Below, piece after piece: positions 42,066 through 51,205 of a DNA stretch of 64,000 nt. Position 1 is the stretch's first letter. Every line of letters starts with the position of its first letter. Source of the DNA: Bin127 sp965203505 (GTDB lineage Bacteria > Chloroflexota > Dehalococcoidia > Lucifugimonadales > Lucifugimonadaceae); assembly GCA_965203505.1 (NCBI GenBank), contig OZ241880.1, forward strand, positions 2,480,001 to 2,544,000. Reading direction: 5' to 3'. The translations under genes were made by a program, and so were the position numbers. The notes beneath the pieces were generated by a model. The model did no database searches and had not been told where the DNA came from. It saw only the letters and a list, made by a program, of their open reading frames with translations.

Positions 42066-42371
42066 GCTCGCGTCCTCCCTTATGGGGCGTTGCTTGCACA
42101 GGCCGTCGTGTGATGTCATTGCCGTGTACAGGGAATCGAGTGTCTGCGCGGAATCGCGATTCTGTCCGTTCCAAAGCGGAAACTGGTTCGCAAATAGGAG
42201 CAAAAGGCGTTTGTTGCCACAACGCCGCGAGTGAACGAATCCAGTGCCGGTTCCACTCCTACAGGACGTGCCTGAGTTCGAACCGCGCGTTTCCGCGCGC
42301 TGCCTGACCGAGGCTGATTCATCGATGCCCCGATTGGGAATCGCGGAATCGCGCGGGTGGAGAACGAGCGC
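42066..42371 (+). repeat. Cassette leader, copy E (full)
   Basis: Contains CCTTATGGGGCGTTGC, GTGTGATGTCATTGCCGTGT, GAATCGCGATTC, GCGCGTTTCCGCGCGC and CCCCGATTGGGAATCGCG in the same order and spacing as copies B-D, ending in GGGTGGAGAACGAGCGC before the ATG. Confidence 0.85.
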
Positions 42372-42587
42372 ATGAGGCAGAGCACGCACGGTGCCAGAAA
42401 TGCGCATACGGAGGCGATTAGCCTCGCGGACGTGCACGATCTGCGGCTCACGGCGCTGCTGTTCGACCTCGAAGACCAGACGCGTCGCCGGAGGCGTCGA
42501 TTGGCCGTCGTGCGGGAGGAGATCCGCCGTGCCGAGCTGAAACGGTGGATGCGCAGGGTGTTCACGCTGGGGTTGTGGCGAGGCTGA
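42372..42587 (+). CDS. Internally deleted protein of the cassette HTH family, copy E
   Basis: 71 residues. The start matches the family (LADVHDLRLTALLFDLED), but the HTH segment and coiled coil are missing. The frame then continues with the family's C-terminus: RRAELKRWMRRVFTLGLWRG. A deletion of the middle explains this. Without the HTH it cannot bind DNA as the others may. Its leader is fully preserved, and it stands upstream of the STAND-like gene at 43009. Confidence 0.65.
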   Translation: MRQSTHGARNAHTEAISLADVHDLRLTALLFDLEDQTRRRRRRLAVVREEIRRAELKRWMRRVFTLGLWRG

Positions 42588-42940
42588 CGAGGGGTACGCG
42601 TGGGGCCGCTGTTTGCTCGACCGCTTCGACTCGACGTCACTCTGGTCCGGAATGCACCGCCCCCTGCCGTCGAGTTCTCCGCGAACTTGAGCTTGGATGA
42701 AATCGATCAGATTGCAGCGGGATATTGGACATCGGCTCCGCGGTTCGGTGATGGCTGGACTGTACTCGGACGGCGGTCGCCCCAATGACCGCCGCTCGTC
42801 AACATCCTCGGTGCAAACTCGTAAACAGAAACTTCGAAAGGTGCACGTTCAGAGTTATGCATGGAACACGGTGATTCTTAGGGACATGCGGCGAATTGTG
42901 CGGCATCGATCGCTACATCCTTGTGTCGTCGGATGCCCAT

Positions 42941-43003
42941 GTTATCATGTACAGAGACGATGTGTTGTAATGATGGCAAGACGATGATAACAACCATAAT
43001 GGT
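42941..43003 (+). promoter_or_regulatory. Inverted repeats upstream of the HTH-nuclease-STAND gene
   Basis: GTTATCAT (42941-42948) is mirrored by ATGATAAC (42984-42991), and ACCATAATGGT (42993-43003) is a perfect 11 bp palindrome only 5 bases before the start codon. Since the encoded protein begins with an HTH, these are candidate operators for autorepression; inference. Confidence 0.45.
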
Positions 43004-43008
43004 GTGAT

Positions 43009-46000
43009 ATGCAACGAGATGAACAAAAATTGTTGCCCGAAGACATCCGACGGATTCGGTTGAAGCTGGGGTTGACTCAGGAGCAGGCTGGTGAACGGAT
43101 CGGCGGCGGTCGCAGGGCGTTCGCGAAATACGAATCAGGGAGCGTGCAGCCGTCGGCCGGTGTTGCCAACTTCCTGCGCGCATTGGACAGGAATCCTCAT
43201 CTGATCAACGCAGATGGTGGTCGAGCGAGTCAACGACCAGCTGTGATGGCGCAGTCGCCGATTGAAATTGCGGATGATGATGTGAAGCTTCTTTCGAGCG
43301 ATCTGTTGGCGGATCTGCTTCGACGCCTGTTGCATGTCGAGGCATTGGCGAACGGGATCCCGATGGACGGGATCCATGTGGCGTCTAACATCACGGCGCC
43401 GGACGGCGGAGAAGATGCGCGGATCTTCTGGGAGGGCGGCGTCGAACGGACGAGTTTCCTGCCATCGCGACGGTGTCAGTTTCAGATGAAGACCGGACGC
43501 GTCACGCCGGCGAGTGCGGGCCGAGAAATCACGAGGAGCGGCGAGGTGAAACCCATGATCCGCGATGTCGTTGAGGCGGGTGGCAATTACATCATGTTGT
43601 CGACGGCACCGCTGACGCAGCAACAGATCCAGGCTAGAGAACGAAAAATCAGGGAAGCGCTACGAGATGCGGAGCTTGAAATCAACGACGATCAGGTCAG
43701 ATTCAAGGATGGCAGCCAAATCGCGGCGTGGGTGAATTCGCATCCGTCCATGGCGAAGTGGCTCTCGGAACGCGTACGGCCTGGATCTGTGGGACCCTTC
43801 GCCACATACGAAGGGTGGAGCAGACGCCCGGAACACCATACCGTGAGTTTCTCCGATGATTCACGGCTTCCGGAGCTCAGAGAGCGGATCCGCGCGTGCG
43901 CGACGAATCCCGGCAGCGTGTTGCGGGTGGTCGGGTTGTCGGGAGTCGGCAAGTCGCGCCTCGTGTTCGAAGCTTTCGGCGGTGAAGCCGAGAAAGCGCT
44001 TGTGTTGTACTCGGTCGATCCAGAGAGTCCAGAAGGCGCGTTGCAATCGACGATCAGCCAGTTGTCTGATTCGCAGCGTCGAGCTGTTGTGGTGGTTGAC
44101 GAATGCGACGTCAACACGCACCGGCAACTTGAGGGGATGGTTTCGGCTGTCGGCAGCCAAATATCTCTCGTCACCGTCGATGATGAGGTGCCGCGCAACG
44201 TTTCTGGCAACGGCACGGCTGAAGTGCCAGATGCTCCAACGGAAGTCGTCCAGTCGATAGTCGAGGAGCTATTGCCCGGGATTCCGAACGAAGACAAGCG
44301 GCGTCTCTGTCAATTTGCGGCCGGATTTCCGGCAGTTGCTGTGAGGATAGCCGCAATATGGGGGACGGGCGTGTCTGTCGCTCACTCAACCGACGAAGGT
44401 CTTGTCAACAGCTTCGTTTCAGGACGTAGCCCGTTGGGTCGGGACCTCTTGCTGAAATCAGCCCAGTTGGTGTCGGCGTTCGGGTTGATGGGATGGCAAC
44501 ACCCTATTGCCGATCAGACCAAGGAAGTTACCGAATTCGACGGAGTTCTGACCGATCCTGAATTCCGTCGAGGCGTCAGTGACCTTTTGAACAGAGGGAT
44601 CGTACGGCAACGTGGTCGTTGCGTGACCCTGCAACCAAAACCCGTCGCGATGAACCTCGCGGAACGCCAATGGAAAGAGTGGAACGCGGATCAATGGGAC
44701 GACGTGTTGACAGGATCAACGAACCGAGAACTCAAAGTGTTTGCGGCGCGTCAACTCGCGTTGATCAACTCGACGGACATCGCGAAACAGGTTGCTGCGC
44801 ATGTATGTCGACTGAATGGGCCGCTCAGCACCATTGAAAGGCTTACGATGACGGGCCATGCGGAGGTGATTCGCAACCTCGCTGAGGTCGACAGAGACGC
44901 CGTTGCCAAGTTGATCGGAAAGATCACGAACGATGTCGGCGATCCCGAAAAGGTGATTGGCCACGTAAGGCGGAATTTAGTTGAGGCAGCAGCCAAGATC
45001 GCGTTCCACCCGGATACCTTTGAGTCGGGTGCGGACTTGCTCTTGGAGTTGGCGGCATACGAGAACGAGCCATGGGCTAACAACGCGTCCCGAACTTTCG
45101 AAGGGTTGTTCCAGCTGTATCTGGGGAGCACGGCGGCTGATGGCGATGCACGGATTATCTACCTGGAAAGTGCACTGAGCGAAGCCGATCCGAAACGACG
45201 AATGGCGTTGGTGAAGGCGTTTAGCTCGGGCGCGAGTTTGGGACCGTTCGATCGCGATGTGGGGGCCGAATCTCACGGTTCGCTCGAAGCTCTTGAGAGT
45301 TGGCAACCGGCAACCAAAGAGGACATCTTCGACTACATTTCAGGGTTCGTCAAGTCCCTCACAGCGATCGCGATCGAATGCGACGATGCAGCGTCAACAG
45401 CCAGAAAGGAGCTTGCGTCGCATTTCAGACCCCTGGTGCGGCGCGGATTGATCGATCTGGTCGAACACGCCGCGGAGAACGTTCGTGCCGCGGTTGGCGA
45501 CTGGCCCGACGGATTGCGGAATGCGATCTCGATCTTAACTTTCGATGATGACCTGCCGGGCGACGTGATCGAACGCGTGCAGAGTCTGGTGGTAGATCTG
45601 CAGCCGACGGATCTAGCGTCAAAGGTTGATTTTTTGGTCACGAACGGGATCTCGTTAGGCCTCGATGTAGTCCCGGCATCGGAATTCAACAGGCGACACG
45701 AGCAAGATGTTTGCGCAGTCCGACAGATCGCGCAAGAGTTGAACGCACAACCTGACGTCGCGAAATCTTGTTTGCCGAACCTAGTCCGAGGTCGGCAGCA
45801 CATGGCATATGAACTCGGCAAAGAACTGGGCGCCCTGACCGATGAAACAACCCGATGGGTGGAATCGATCATTGAGTGTGAAATTGGAACCGAACCCGAA
45901 GAGGTCAATCATGATCTCTTGGTGGGGTACTTGAAGGGCATGCATGCCGACCATCCTTCAGAAGAGGCGAAGATGAAAAAGAACCTCGCGGGTTCAGAGT

Positions 46001-47019
46001 TATTCGCACTGGCGTTTACGATGGTGTGCTCGCGATTGGGTGAGATATCGGATCAAGACGTGAGTATCGCAGTGGAAGCTCTCGAAAAAGGGACCTTGAA
46101 ACCTCACCATCTCAGGCCTTGGGCATTTGGAGGGGTTCTCGCCGAAACCCCTGCGGATGACGTTGCGCCGTTGTTCGACGCGTTGATCGATCACAGCCCG
46201 CGAGCCATGGCGGAATGCGCCGACCTCATGGGGATGTACGTGTGGCGCGCGCCGGAGAAACTCGGTGACATTGCTAGTCAAGTCGTGAAGCTGGCCGAGA
46301 GGTCGCAAAGCTGGGGTGCAGATTACGGACGGAATATGACCGACTACCATTTTCAAGAACTGATGAAAATGGCGTTGCATCGAGGACGCGACGACGGGCT
46401 CGCTACTTCTACAGCGTTGGCGTTATCCAAGAGTTTCGTCAAAATCGATGGTTATCGATCACATCGTCTGTTCGAGCCGATTCTGCCAATACTGTTGTCC
46501 GGGTTACCCGAGATCGCATGGCCAATCATCGGGCAGGCGATCGTAGACGACGAAAAGGCAGCCGCATTGCTGACGTTCGAGTTGGGAGGCGGATTGTCGT
46601 TCAGCGACGAACCGGATTCGGCGATCCTCAACCTACCAGAAGCCGTCCTGTTCGCTTGGTGTTACGGAAATCCAGAGAAGGCACCGGCATTTGCAGCGAG
46701 GAATCTGCCATTCTTAACTACGCTGGACCGCAACGCTACCGTACGGGAAATCCATCCTCGAATGCTTCGCCTGATCGATGAATTCGGGCACCGTGAAGAT
46801 GTGCGAGAGGAGATAGCCGCGAACATACACACCTTCGGGTGGAGCGGGTCTGCGACTGAGTACTACGAAATGTTCTATGAACCGCTCGCCGAACTTGCAA
46901 GTCACCAGAGCCGCGATGTTCGTCGGTGGGCGACACAGGTTGGTGACGAACTGAAGGCCGCGTTCGAACGAGCGAAGAATGAAGACGAAGAGCGTGAGGC
47001 GCGTTCTGAGTTTTATTAA
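43009..47019 (+). CDS. HTH - nuclease - STAND-like NTPase - helical repeat protein (Avs-like)
   Basis: 1336 residues. Residues about 12-65 form an MqsA/XRE-type HTH (RIRLKLGLTQEQAGERIGG, then AFAKYESGSVQPSAGVANFL). Residues about 125-165 have TAPDGGEDARIFWEGG and RRCQFQMKTG, a D...QxK pattern of a PD-(D/E)XK Mrr-like nuclease. An NTPase domain follows: Walker A VVGLSGVGKSRL at 307-318 and Walker B RAVVVVDECD at 358-367. The last ~850 residues are helical and probably repetitive, as in sensor domains of STAND proteins. The layout nuclease-NTPase-helical repeats matches Avs-type antiphage proteins, in which the sensor binds a phage protein and the nuclease degrades DNA. The additional N-terminal HTH would allow autoregulation. 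No strong ribosome site; single gene after cassette leader E. Confidence 0.8.
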   Translation: MQRDEQKLLPEDIRRIRLKLGLTQEQAGERIGGGRRAFAKYESGSVQPSAGVANFLRALDRNPHLINADGGRASQRPAVMAQSPIEIADDDVKLLSSDLLADLLRRLLHVEALANGIPMDGIHVASNITAPDGGEDARIFWEGGVERTSFLPSRRCQFQMKTGRVTPASAGREITRSGEVKPMIRDVVEAGGNYIMLSTAPLTQQQIQARERKIREALRDAELEINDDQVRFKDGSQIAAWVNSHPSMAKWLSERVRPGSVGPFATYEGWSRRPEHHTVSFSDDSRLPELRERIRACATNPGSVLRVVGLSGVGKSRLVFEAFGGEAEKALVLYSVDPESPEGALQSTISQLSDSQRRAVVVVDECDVNTHRQLEGMVSAVGSQISLVTVDDEVPRNVSGNGTAEVPDAPTEVVQSIVEELLPGIPNEDKRRLCQFAAGFPAVAVRIAAIWGTGVSVAHSTDEGLVNSFVSGRSPLGRDLLLKSAQLVSAFGLMGWQHPIADQTKEVTEFDGVLTDPEFRRGVSDLLNRGIVRQRGRCVTLQPKPVAMNLAERQWKEWNADQWDDVLTGSTNRELKVFAARQLALINSTDIAKQVAAHVCRLNGPLSTIERLTMTGHAEVIRNLAEVDRDAVAKLIGKITNDVGDPEKVIGHVRRNLVEAAAKIAFHPDTFESGADLLLELAAYENEPWANNASRTFEGLFQLYLGSTAADGDARIIYLESALSEADPKRRMALVKAFSSGASLGPFDRDVGAESHGSLEALESWQPATKEDIFDYISGFVKSLTAIAIECDDAASTARKELASHFRPLVRRGLIDLVEHAAENVRAAVGDWPDGLRNAISILTFDDDLPGDVIERVQSLVVDLQPTDLASKVDFLVTNGISLGLDVVPASEFNRRHEQDVCAVRQIAQELNAQPDVAKSCLPNLVRGRQHMAYELGKELGALTDETTRWVESIIECEIGTEPEEVNHDLLVGYLKGMHADHPSEEAKMKKNLAGSELFALAFTMVCSRLGEISDQDVSIAVEALEKGTLKPHHLRPWAFGGVLAETPADDVAPLFDALIDHSPRAMAECADLMGMYVWRAPEKLGDIASQVVKLAERSQSWGADYGRNMTDYHFQELMKMALHRGRDDGLATSTALALSKSFVKIDGYRSHRLFEPILPILLSGLPEIAWPIIGQAIVDDEKAAALLTFELGGGLSFSDEPDSAILNLPEAVLFAWCYGNPEKAPAFAARNLPFLTTLDRNATVREIHPRMLRLIDEFGHREDVREEIAANIHTFGWSGSATEYYEMFYEPLAELASHQSRDVRRWATQVGDELKAAFERAKNEDEEREARSEFY

Positions 47020-47586
47020 TTTCGAGGTATCAGGAAATCCGCGGCTGAATCCTCGGTTGCGCAAACGGGTCTATCCCTTGTTTGAACTAACGCGGCCTGC
47101 CAGCATCTCGCGCCGTTCGGCGACTAGGAATCGTCGACCCGCCACGTCTGTCACGCTGGCGCGAGATCAGCGCGAGTTCGCAGCTAGCAAAACGGTCCAA
47201 AGCTTCCAAAACCGCGCGACTGAAGCCATAATCGGAATCGCTGTCAGGCTTTTCCCGGTCTTCCCGCCATAGAAAACCGGAGGGGCCGTCCCAGACCCTG
47301 AGCGCCGCGGAGGATCGAGCCCCGCTCTCCCCGCAGTGCGCCGAACCAGAGGGACGAAGCGCCTTCTTGCGGCGCGGGTCTTTCCGAGGGTCGAGCATCG
47401 CTCCCCGGGAGAGATCGAACGCAGGGACCTTTCCGGCGAGGCTCGACGACGAGCACCGCCGACACGAGCCGATTCGAATCGCACACGCGCCTCGACCGCC
47501 TCACCGCGACTTCCGCAGGCCGTCCAACGCCCCGCGGTCGACGCTTCAACTGTCCGTCCGGACGGAAACCTGAACAGGAGCAAGAA
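47020..47586. other. GC-rich region without a supported gene
   Basis: About 570 bp, distinctly richer in GC than the STAND-like gene before it. Several overlapping frames exist on both strands but none has a ribosome site. The border of another horizontally acquired segment is likely near 47.05 kb. Confidence 0.35.
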
Positions 47587-48105
47587 ATGACTACCGCGAT
47601 ATTGACCGGCGGCATCGCCGCTACGCGACAGACGAACCGACGACCGCACGACGGGCAAGGCCGCCGCTCATTGGAAGAGCTGGCGAAGAACCTCGTCGCG
47701 ACGCTGTTCGGCGCCGCGCCGGACACCTGGGAGATTAGCGTCGAGCGCGGCATCCACGACGCGCGGCGGATGCGGCGCAGGGGCGACCTCGACGGCGCGC
47801 TGGCGGCGCTCGAGGGCATCGATGTCTCGGACGCCGATCCCGCAGCGGTCCGCTGGGCGCACGCGGAGTGGACGGACGTCGTGAGGCGTCGTTTCGCCGG
47901 GCGGGACGTCCTGCTCTACAGCCAAGGAGCGGGGAGAGCCGCGGCGCTGACGCCGTCCGTCGATGGAAGGACTCTCGAGGTCCTCGCCGTTCTCGGCATG
48001 CGCTGGCGCCCCGGCTGCATCGTCTCGCGGCGGAGCCTCAGGGGGCTCCGGCACTTGGCGACGAAACACGTCCGCCGCGAGCCGCGGTCGGCGCTCAGCA
48101 CTTGA
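47587..48105 (+). CDS. Hypothetical protein, GC-rich accessory gene
   Basis: 172 residues. ACAGGAGCAAGAA precedes the ATG. The core DARRMRRRGDLDGALAALEG looks like a helical hairpin, followed by AEWTDVVRRRFAGRDVLLYS and a basic C-terminus (RRSLRGLRHLATKHVRREP). Codon use is strongly GC-biased compared with flanking genes, a sign of separate origin. 177 bp before the triple-HTH gene. No family recognised. Confidence 0.6.
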   Translation: MTTAILTGGIAATRQTNRRPHDGQGRRSLEELAKNLVATLFGAAPDTWEISVERGIHDARRMRRRGDLDGALAALEGIDVSDADPAAVRWAHAEWTDVVRRRFAGRDVLLYSQGAGRAAALTPSVDGRTLEVLAVLGMRWRPGCIVSRRSLRGLRHLATKHVRREPRSALST

Positions 48106-48281
48106 CGCGCGACTCGGCGCGGCTGCCCGGGTCCTGCCACGGGCGTTCCCGGCGCATGAAAATGCGCCGCAACTGAACACACCACCCCGAGAGACTGTCC
48201 CGCACTGCGGGACTCGAAACCCGAGCGGGACCATCTCCCGCCGGGGGCGGTGCCGCTTTCCCCGCTACGGGAGAAAGCGAA

Positions 48282-49193
48282 ATGACAACCATCAGCATCG
48301 AACAAACCGTCTGCGCGTCGGACGCGGACGAAGCGCCCTCGAATCGAGGCGGCGCCGGTCGCGAGACCGCGCTCAGGGCCGCCGCGAGGCGGAACGGCCT
48401 TACCGTGAAGGAGCTCGCGGTCTTGATCGGCGTGACGCCGAACCACATGTCGCAGATCGCGACGGGGGGCAAGCGCTGGACATCAGCGACGCGGGAGAAG
48501 GCGGAGGCCGTGCTGGGAGAGGTTCCCGCGCAGGGCTTCGTCGAACGGCCTGAAAAAGTGGTCGTAGGCGAGAGCAGCCGCATCCGCGAAAGAGCGCGTG
48601 AGCTGGGCATGAGCATGAAGGACCTCGCCGAGCGAGTAGGGGTGTCCTACGGCTACATGGTGCAGGCGTCCCGCGGCCGGAGAACGATGGGGCCGAAGGT
48701 ACGGGCGCGGGTGGAATCGGCGCTCCAGGCGCCCGCGGAGATCGCCCCGGCGACGACTCCTTCCGTGGATCGTCACGCGGTGTTCGAGCGGCTGAACGCG
48801 CACGGAATCAGCCAGAACGAGGCGGCGCGGCGCGCGGGCATAAGCTCCGGGCACCTCTCGCAGATCGTGAACGGTCATCGCGATCCGTCGCCGGGGGTGC
48901 TGAAGCGGCTGCACGGCGCGTTGTTCAGGCCGACGCGGTCGGAGGCGCGGGTCGTTCCCGCCGAGGTCGAGGTGCTGGGCTGGCGGAAAGGGCTACGCCG
49001 GGGCGTCGTGGTGCGCGGCGCCGGAGGTCCGGGCGGCGACACCATCAGGTCCGGCGGCAGGGCGCCTTGGGGCGCGCGGGCGGAGTACGCCTACCGCGCG
49101 GGCTACGACCGCAGGGGCGAGCTGTCTTTCGAATCGGTCGCCGTTCCGGGCTGCTCCGCCATGCTGGTCCGGCCGGAGGCTGTGGCGGCGTGA
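48282..49193 (+). CDS. Triple XRE-type HTH protein
   Basis: 303 residues with three helix-turn-helix units in a row: AARRNGLTVKELAVLIGVTP (about 33-75), RERARELGMSMKDLAERVGV (about 101-145) and FERLNAHGISQNEAARRAGI (about 167-210). Each is followed by the expected recognition helix (NHMSQIATG, GYMVQASRG, GHLSQIVNG). The C-terminal ~90 residues are glycine- and arginine-rich with AEYAYRAGYDRRGELSFESV. Three DNA-binding units in one chain suggest binding to a repeated operator or to several sites. CGGGAGAAAGCGAA precedes the ATG. The upstream region has several nested GTCCCGC..GCGGGAC-like inverted repeats (about 48195-48270), candidate sites. Confidence 0.75.
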   Translation: MTTISIEQTVCASDADEAPSNRGGAGRETALRAAARRNGLTVKELAVLIGVTPNHMSQIATGGKRWTSATREKAEAVLGEVPAQGFVERPEKVVVGESSRIRERARELGMSMKDLAERVGVSYGYMVQASRGRRTMGPKVRARVESALQAPAEIAPATTPSVDRHAVFERLNAHGISQNEAARRAGISSGHLSQIVNGHRDPSPGVLKRLHGALFRPTRSEARVVPAEVEVLGWRKGLRRGVVVRGAGGPGGDTIRSGGRAPWGARAEYAYRAGYDRRGELSFESVAVPGCSAMLVRPEAVAA

Positions 49194-49221
49194 ACCGTGC
49201 CTGAACGCGTAAACGGTACAG

Positions 49222-49244
49222 GGCATCGTTCGTCGAGCGATGCC
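49222..49244 (+). terminator. Hairpin after the triple-HTH gene
   Basis: GGCATCG-TTCGTCGAG-CGATGCC. A T-rich stretch (GGCTTTTTCGTTTG) follows about 30 bases later, so this is a plausible but imperfect terminator. Confidence 0.45.
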
Positions 49245-49980
49245 TTGCCGCGCCGACCATGTTTAGGGCTTTTTCGTTTGTTGCGGCATGGGACGCGTCG
49301 GCGGTTTCGGCGCGGTTGCCGGGCGGAAATATCCGGCGCCTTCAGGCCGACGGGACCGGGAGAGTCACGCCTCGACGGCTCAAGCTTCCGTGTTCGATGT
49401 TGAGAGCGGATAGCTGAAACGTCCAGAAGACGCCGCTCCATCGGCAACCTTCCTCGCGACGCAGCCGGATCGAGGACTGGCGCCAGGAGCTTCAGCCGCT
49501 TGCTGCGGGACGATTGAGCACATGAGATTTCACGTCCATCTTCGCCAGAGCCCGACAAGTGTGCGTCGGCTCGCGTGCAGGTTGACTGCCCAGCGACCCG
49601 GACATGCCCGTGCGCGATAGATCAGCCGTGCTGATTGCAGAAGCAATAGGGACAATCTCAGCCAGCCCTGTAGATTCCGTCAACGCTCGAGCAACTCATC
49701 TGAGTGTTGCTGGCGCAGATGTAATCAGCTTTGGCGAGGCGGTGCCGCTTAATCTCCTCCTGAGGACGCCACATTTAGGACGTCGTTTTGGAGTCTCGTT
49801 TCAACCACCATTCCAACCAGATTGGACCGGCGTATCGGTTGACATAGACCTATATTAGCGAGCGTAGTCCTCACTAGATTCACCGTGAAGTCCGTATATT
49901 TCAACCGACCGTGTATTCTGGCCCCGCGATCGCGATGTCTTTGAGGACCTCAATACAGGAGTCTACGCATCGTGGTCAGT
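49245..49980. other. Mostly non-coding, one doubtful frame at 49604-49858
   Basis: An 84-codon frame on the + strand (MPVRDRSAVLIAEAIGTISA and on, ending PPFQPDWTGVSVDIDLY) is protein-like in composition but has no ribosome site or family. It could be a gene remnant. The rest shows nothing. Confidence 0.25.
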
Positions 49981-50424
49981 TCATCCCTCATCCTCAACAT
50001 TACGAACTTGCACCACGGGGTCACCAGTTGCCACATAGCTATCTTTTTCTTCAAGATTTTCCCAAGTTGCTTCTTCTGTTTTCAGGGTTTCGTACTCGCG
50101 GACCCACCTTGGGGGAGTCAAAACAGCCGCCCAAGCGTTCAAACTTGGGCCTGTACCGCCGACGTTGACATCTTTGCTTCGATATGTGCTAGCGACTGAG
50201 ATCTTGTCTTTAACAACCACGATCTTCACTCTAACTTTTGGACGATATATCGACCCGATGACCATCTGTGAATCCGGGTCACGGATGTTCTCTGACGACG
50301 GATCTAACACGTCGAACAGCATGTCTGGTTCGACTCCATGTTCCGAGCCGATATTCAGTGCCAGCTCCCGTGAACTCAATATCCGGGCAACTTTGCCTCG
50401 GATCAGATCACAATCGCTTTTCAT
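49981..50424 (-). CDS. Hypothetical beta-rich protein
   Basis: 147 residues. The opening IRGKVARILSSRELALNIGS and EHGVEPDMLFDVLDP resembles a family of small beta-barrel proteins with the motif G..HGV..GM.F. Its middle is VIGSIYRPKVRVKIVVVKDK. The start overlaps the end of the membrane protein gene (4 bases), so they form a two-gene operon. Function unknown. Confidence 0.65.
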   Translation of the reverse strand: MKSDCDLIRGKVARILSSRELALNIGSEHGVEPDMLFDVLDPSSENIRDPDSQMVIGSIYRPKVRVKIVVVKDKISVASTYRSKDVNVGGTGPSLNAWAAVLTPPRWVREYETLKTEEATWENLEEKDSYVATGDPVVQVRNVEDEG

Positions 50425-50954
50425 CGCTTAAAATCCTCCGTCTCTGACACTCCTTGGACACCGACTTGGTGTTCGAGGTCCTTGACCTCGTCCGGTACCA
50501 TGTCTCGCCAATCGCCCATTGCATCTTCGACTGTGCTGACGTGCTGGTCAACCACAGCTTCGATTACCTCGATCACTTGACTTTCAGACTCCCGGCCAAG
50601 GTTCCGTTGTTTGTCGATAATTGACTTCACGTAAAACAGGCCGCCGTACAAGCTCTTTACGCGACGGAACGCAGAGCGTGCGCGAGCCTTCACCAATTGC
50701 TCCGCCGCCGCTTTCGCTCGCTCCGCCGCCGCTTCCGCCGATCGCTGACTGAACAGGTACGATGCCCATACGCCCGTTACCAAAATCACTAACTGTAGCA
50801 GTATTGCTTCGAGGTGGGTGAGTGCTCTACTGGCGGAAACCCAAACTAGGACAATTACGAACCCGATACAAGCTAGCGCCAACATCCAAATCAACCAAGT
50901 CGCGCCGACCATTCGAAGGTTCTTCCCTAACGGTAGTTTGTTCAAGAATCGCAT
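50421..50954 (-). CDS. Two-helix membrane protein with coiled coil
   Basis: 177 residues: membrane segments WLIWMLALACIGFVIVLVWV and AILLQLVILVTGVWASYLF, then an alanine-rich coiled coil (SAEAAAERAKAAAEQLVKAR) and a helical C-terminus (SQVIEVIEAVVDQHVSTVED). First gene of the operon with the beta-rich protein, overlapping by 4 bp. No named family. Confidence 0.65.
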   Translation of the reverse strand: MRFLNKLPLGKNLRMVGATWLIWMLALACIGFVIVLVWVSASRALTHLEAILLQLVILVTGVWASYLFSQRSAEAAAERAKAAAEQLVKARARSAFRRVKSLYGGLFYVKSIIDKQRNLGRESESQVIEVIEAVVDQHVSTVEDAMGDWRDMVPDEVKDLEHQVGVQGVSETEDFKR

Positions 50955-51205
50955 ATCCGCGTTCGGTCGAAAGGGGTTTGTTTAGTACCGCTCTTCCGTG
51001 CAGCGTACCGTAGGGTAGCGGTGGAAGAATGTCCATTGCCAACAATCGTAAACGACCCAACGGTAGCGCACTCGCTGCACCACCAGTTAGCATCAATTGG
51101 TTAGGTGAAGACCACGCTGCCCACGAGTTGCCGTGCGTCGCACGTCACGTTCTTCGACCTTTCCCCTCGAAGTGGATCTCGAGGATTTTGGCGGACGAGT
51201 CTAAC

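Noticed and set aside
22937..42371. CRISPR array formed by the repeated leaders
   Set aside because: The repeats are about 300 bp, separated by kilobases of genes, with no short spacers and no cas genes.
42000..42785. Antisense frame of 261 codons over leader E
   Set aside because: Same leader-derived text as elsewhere; the + strand HTH-family gene explains the region.
47087..47819. Antisense frames over 47.1-47.8 kb
   Set aside because: High GC content produces open frames; they conflict with the + strand gene at 47587 that has a ribosome site.
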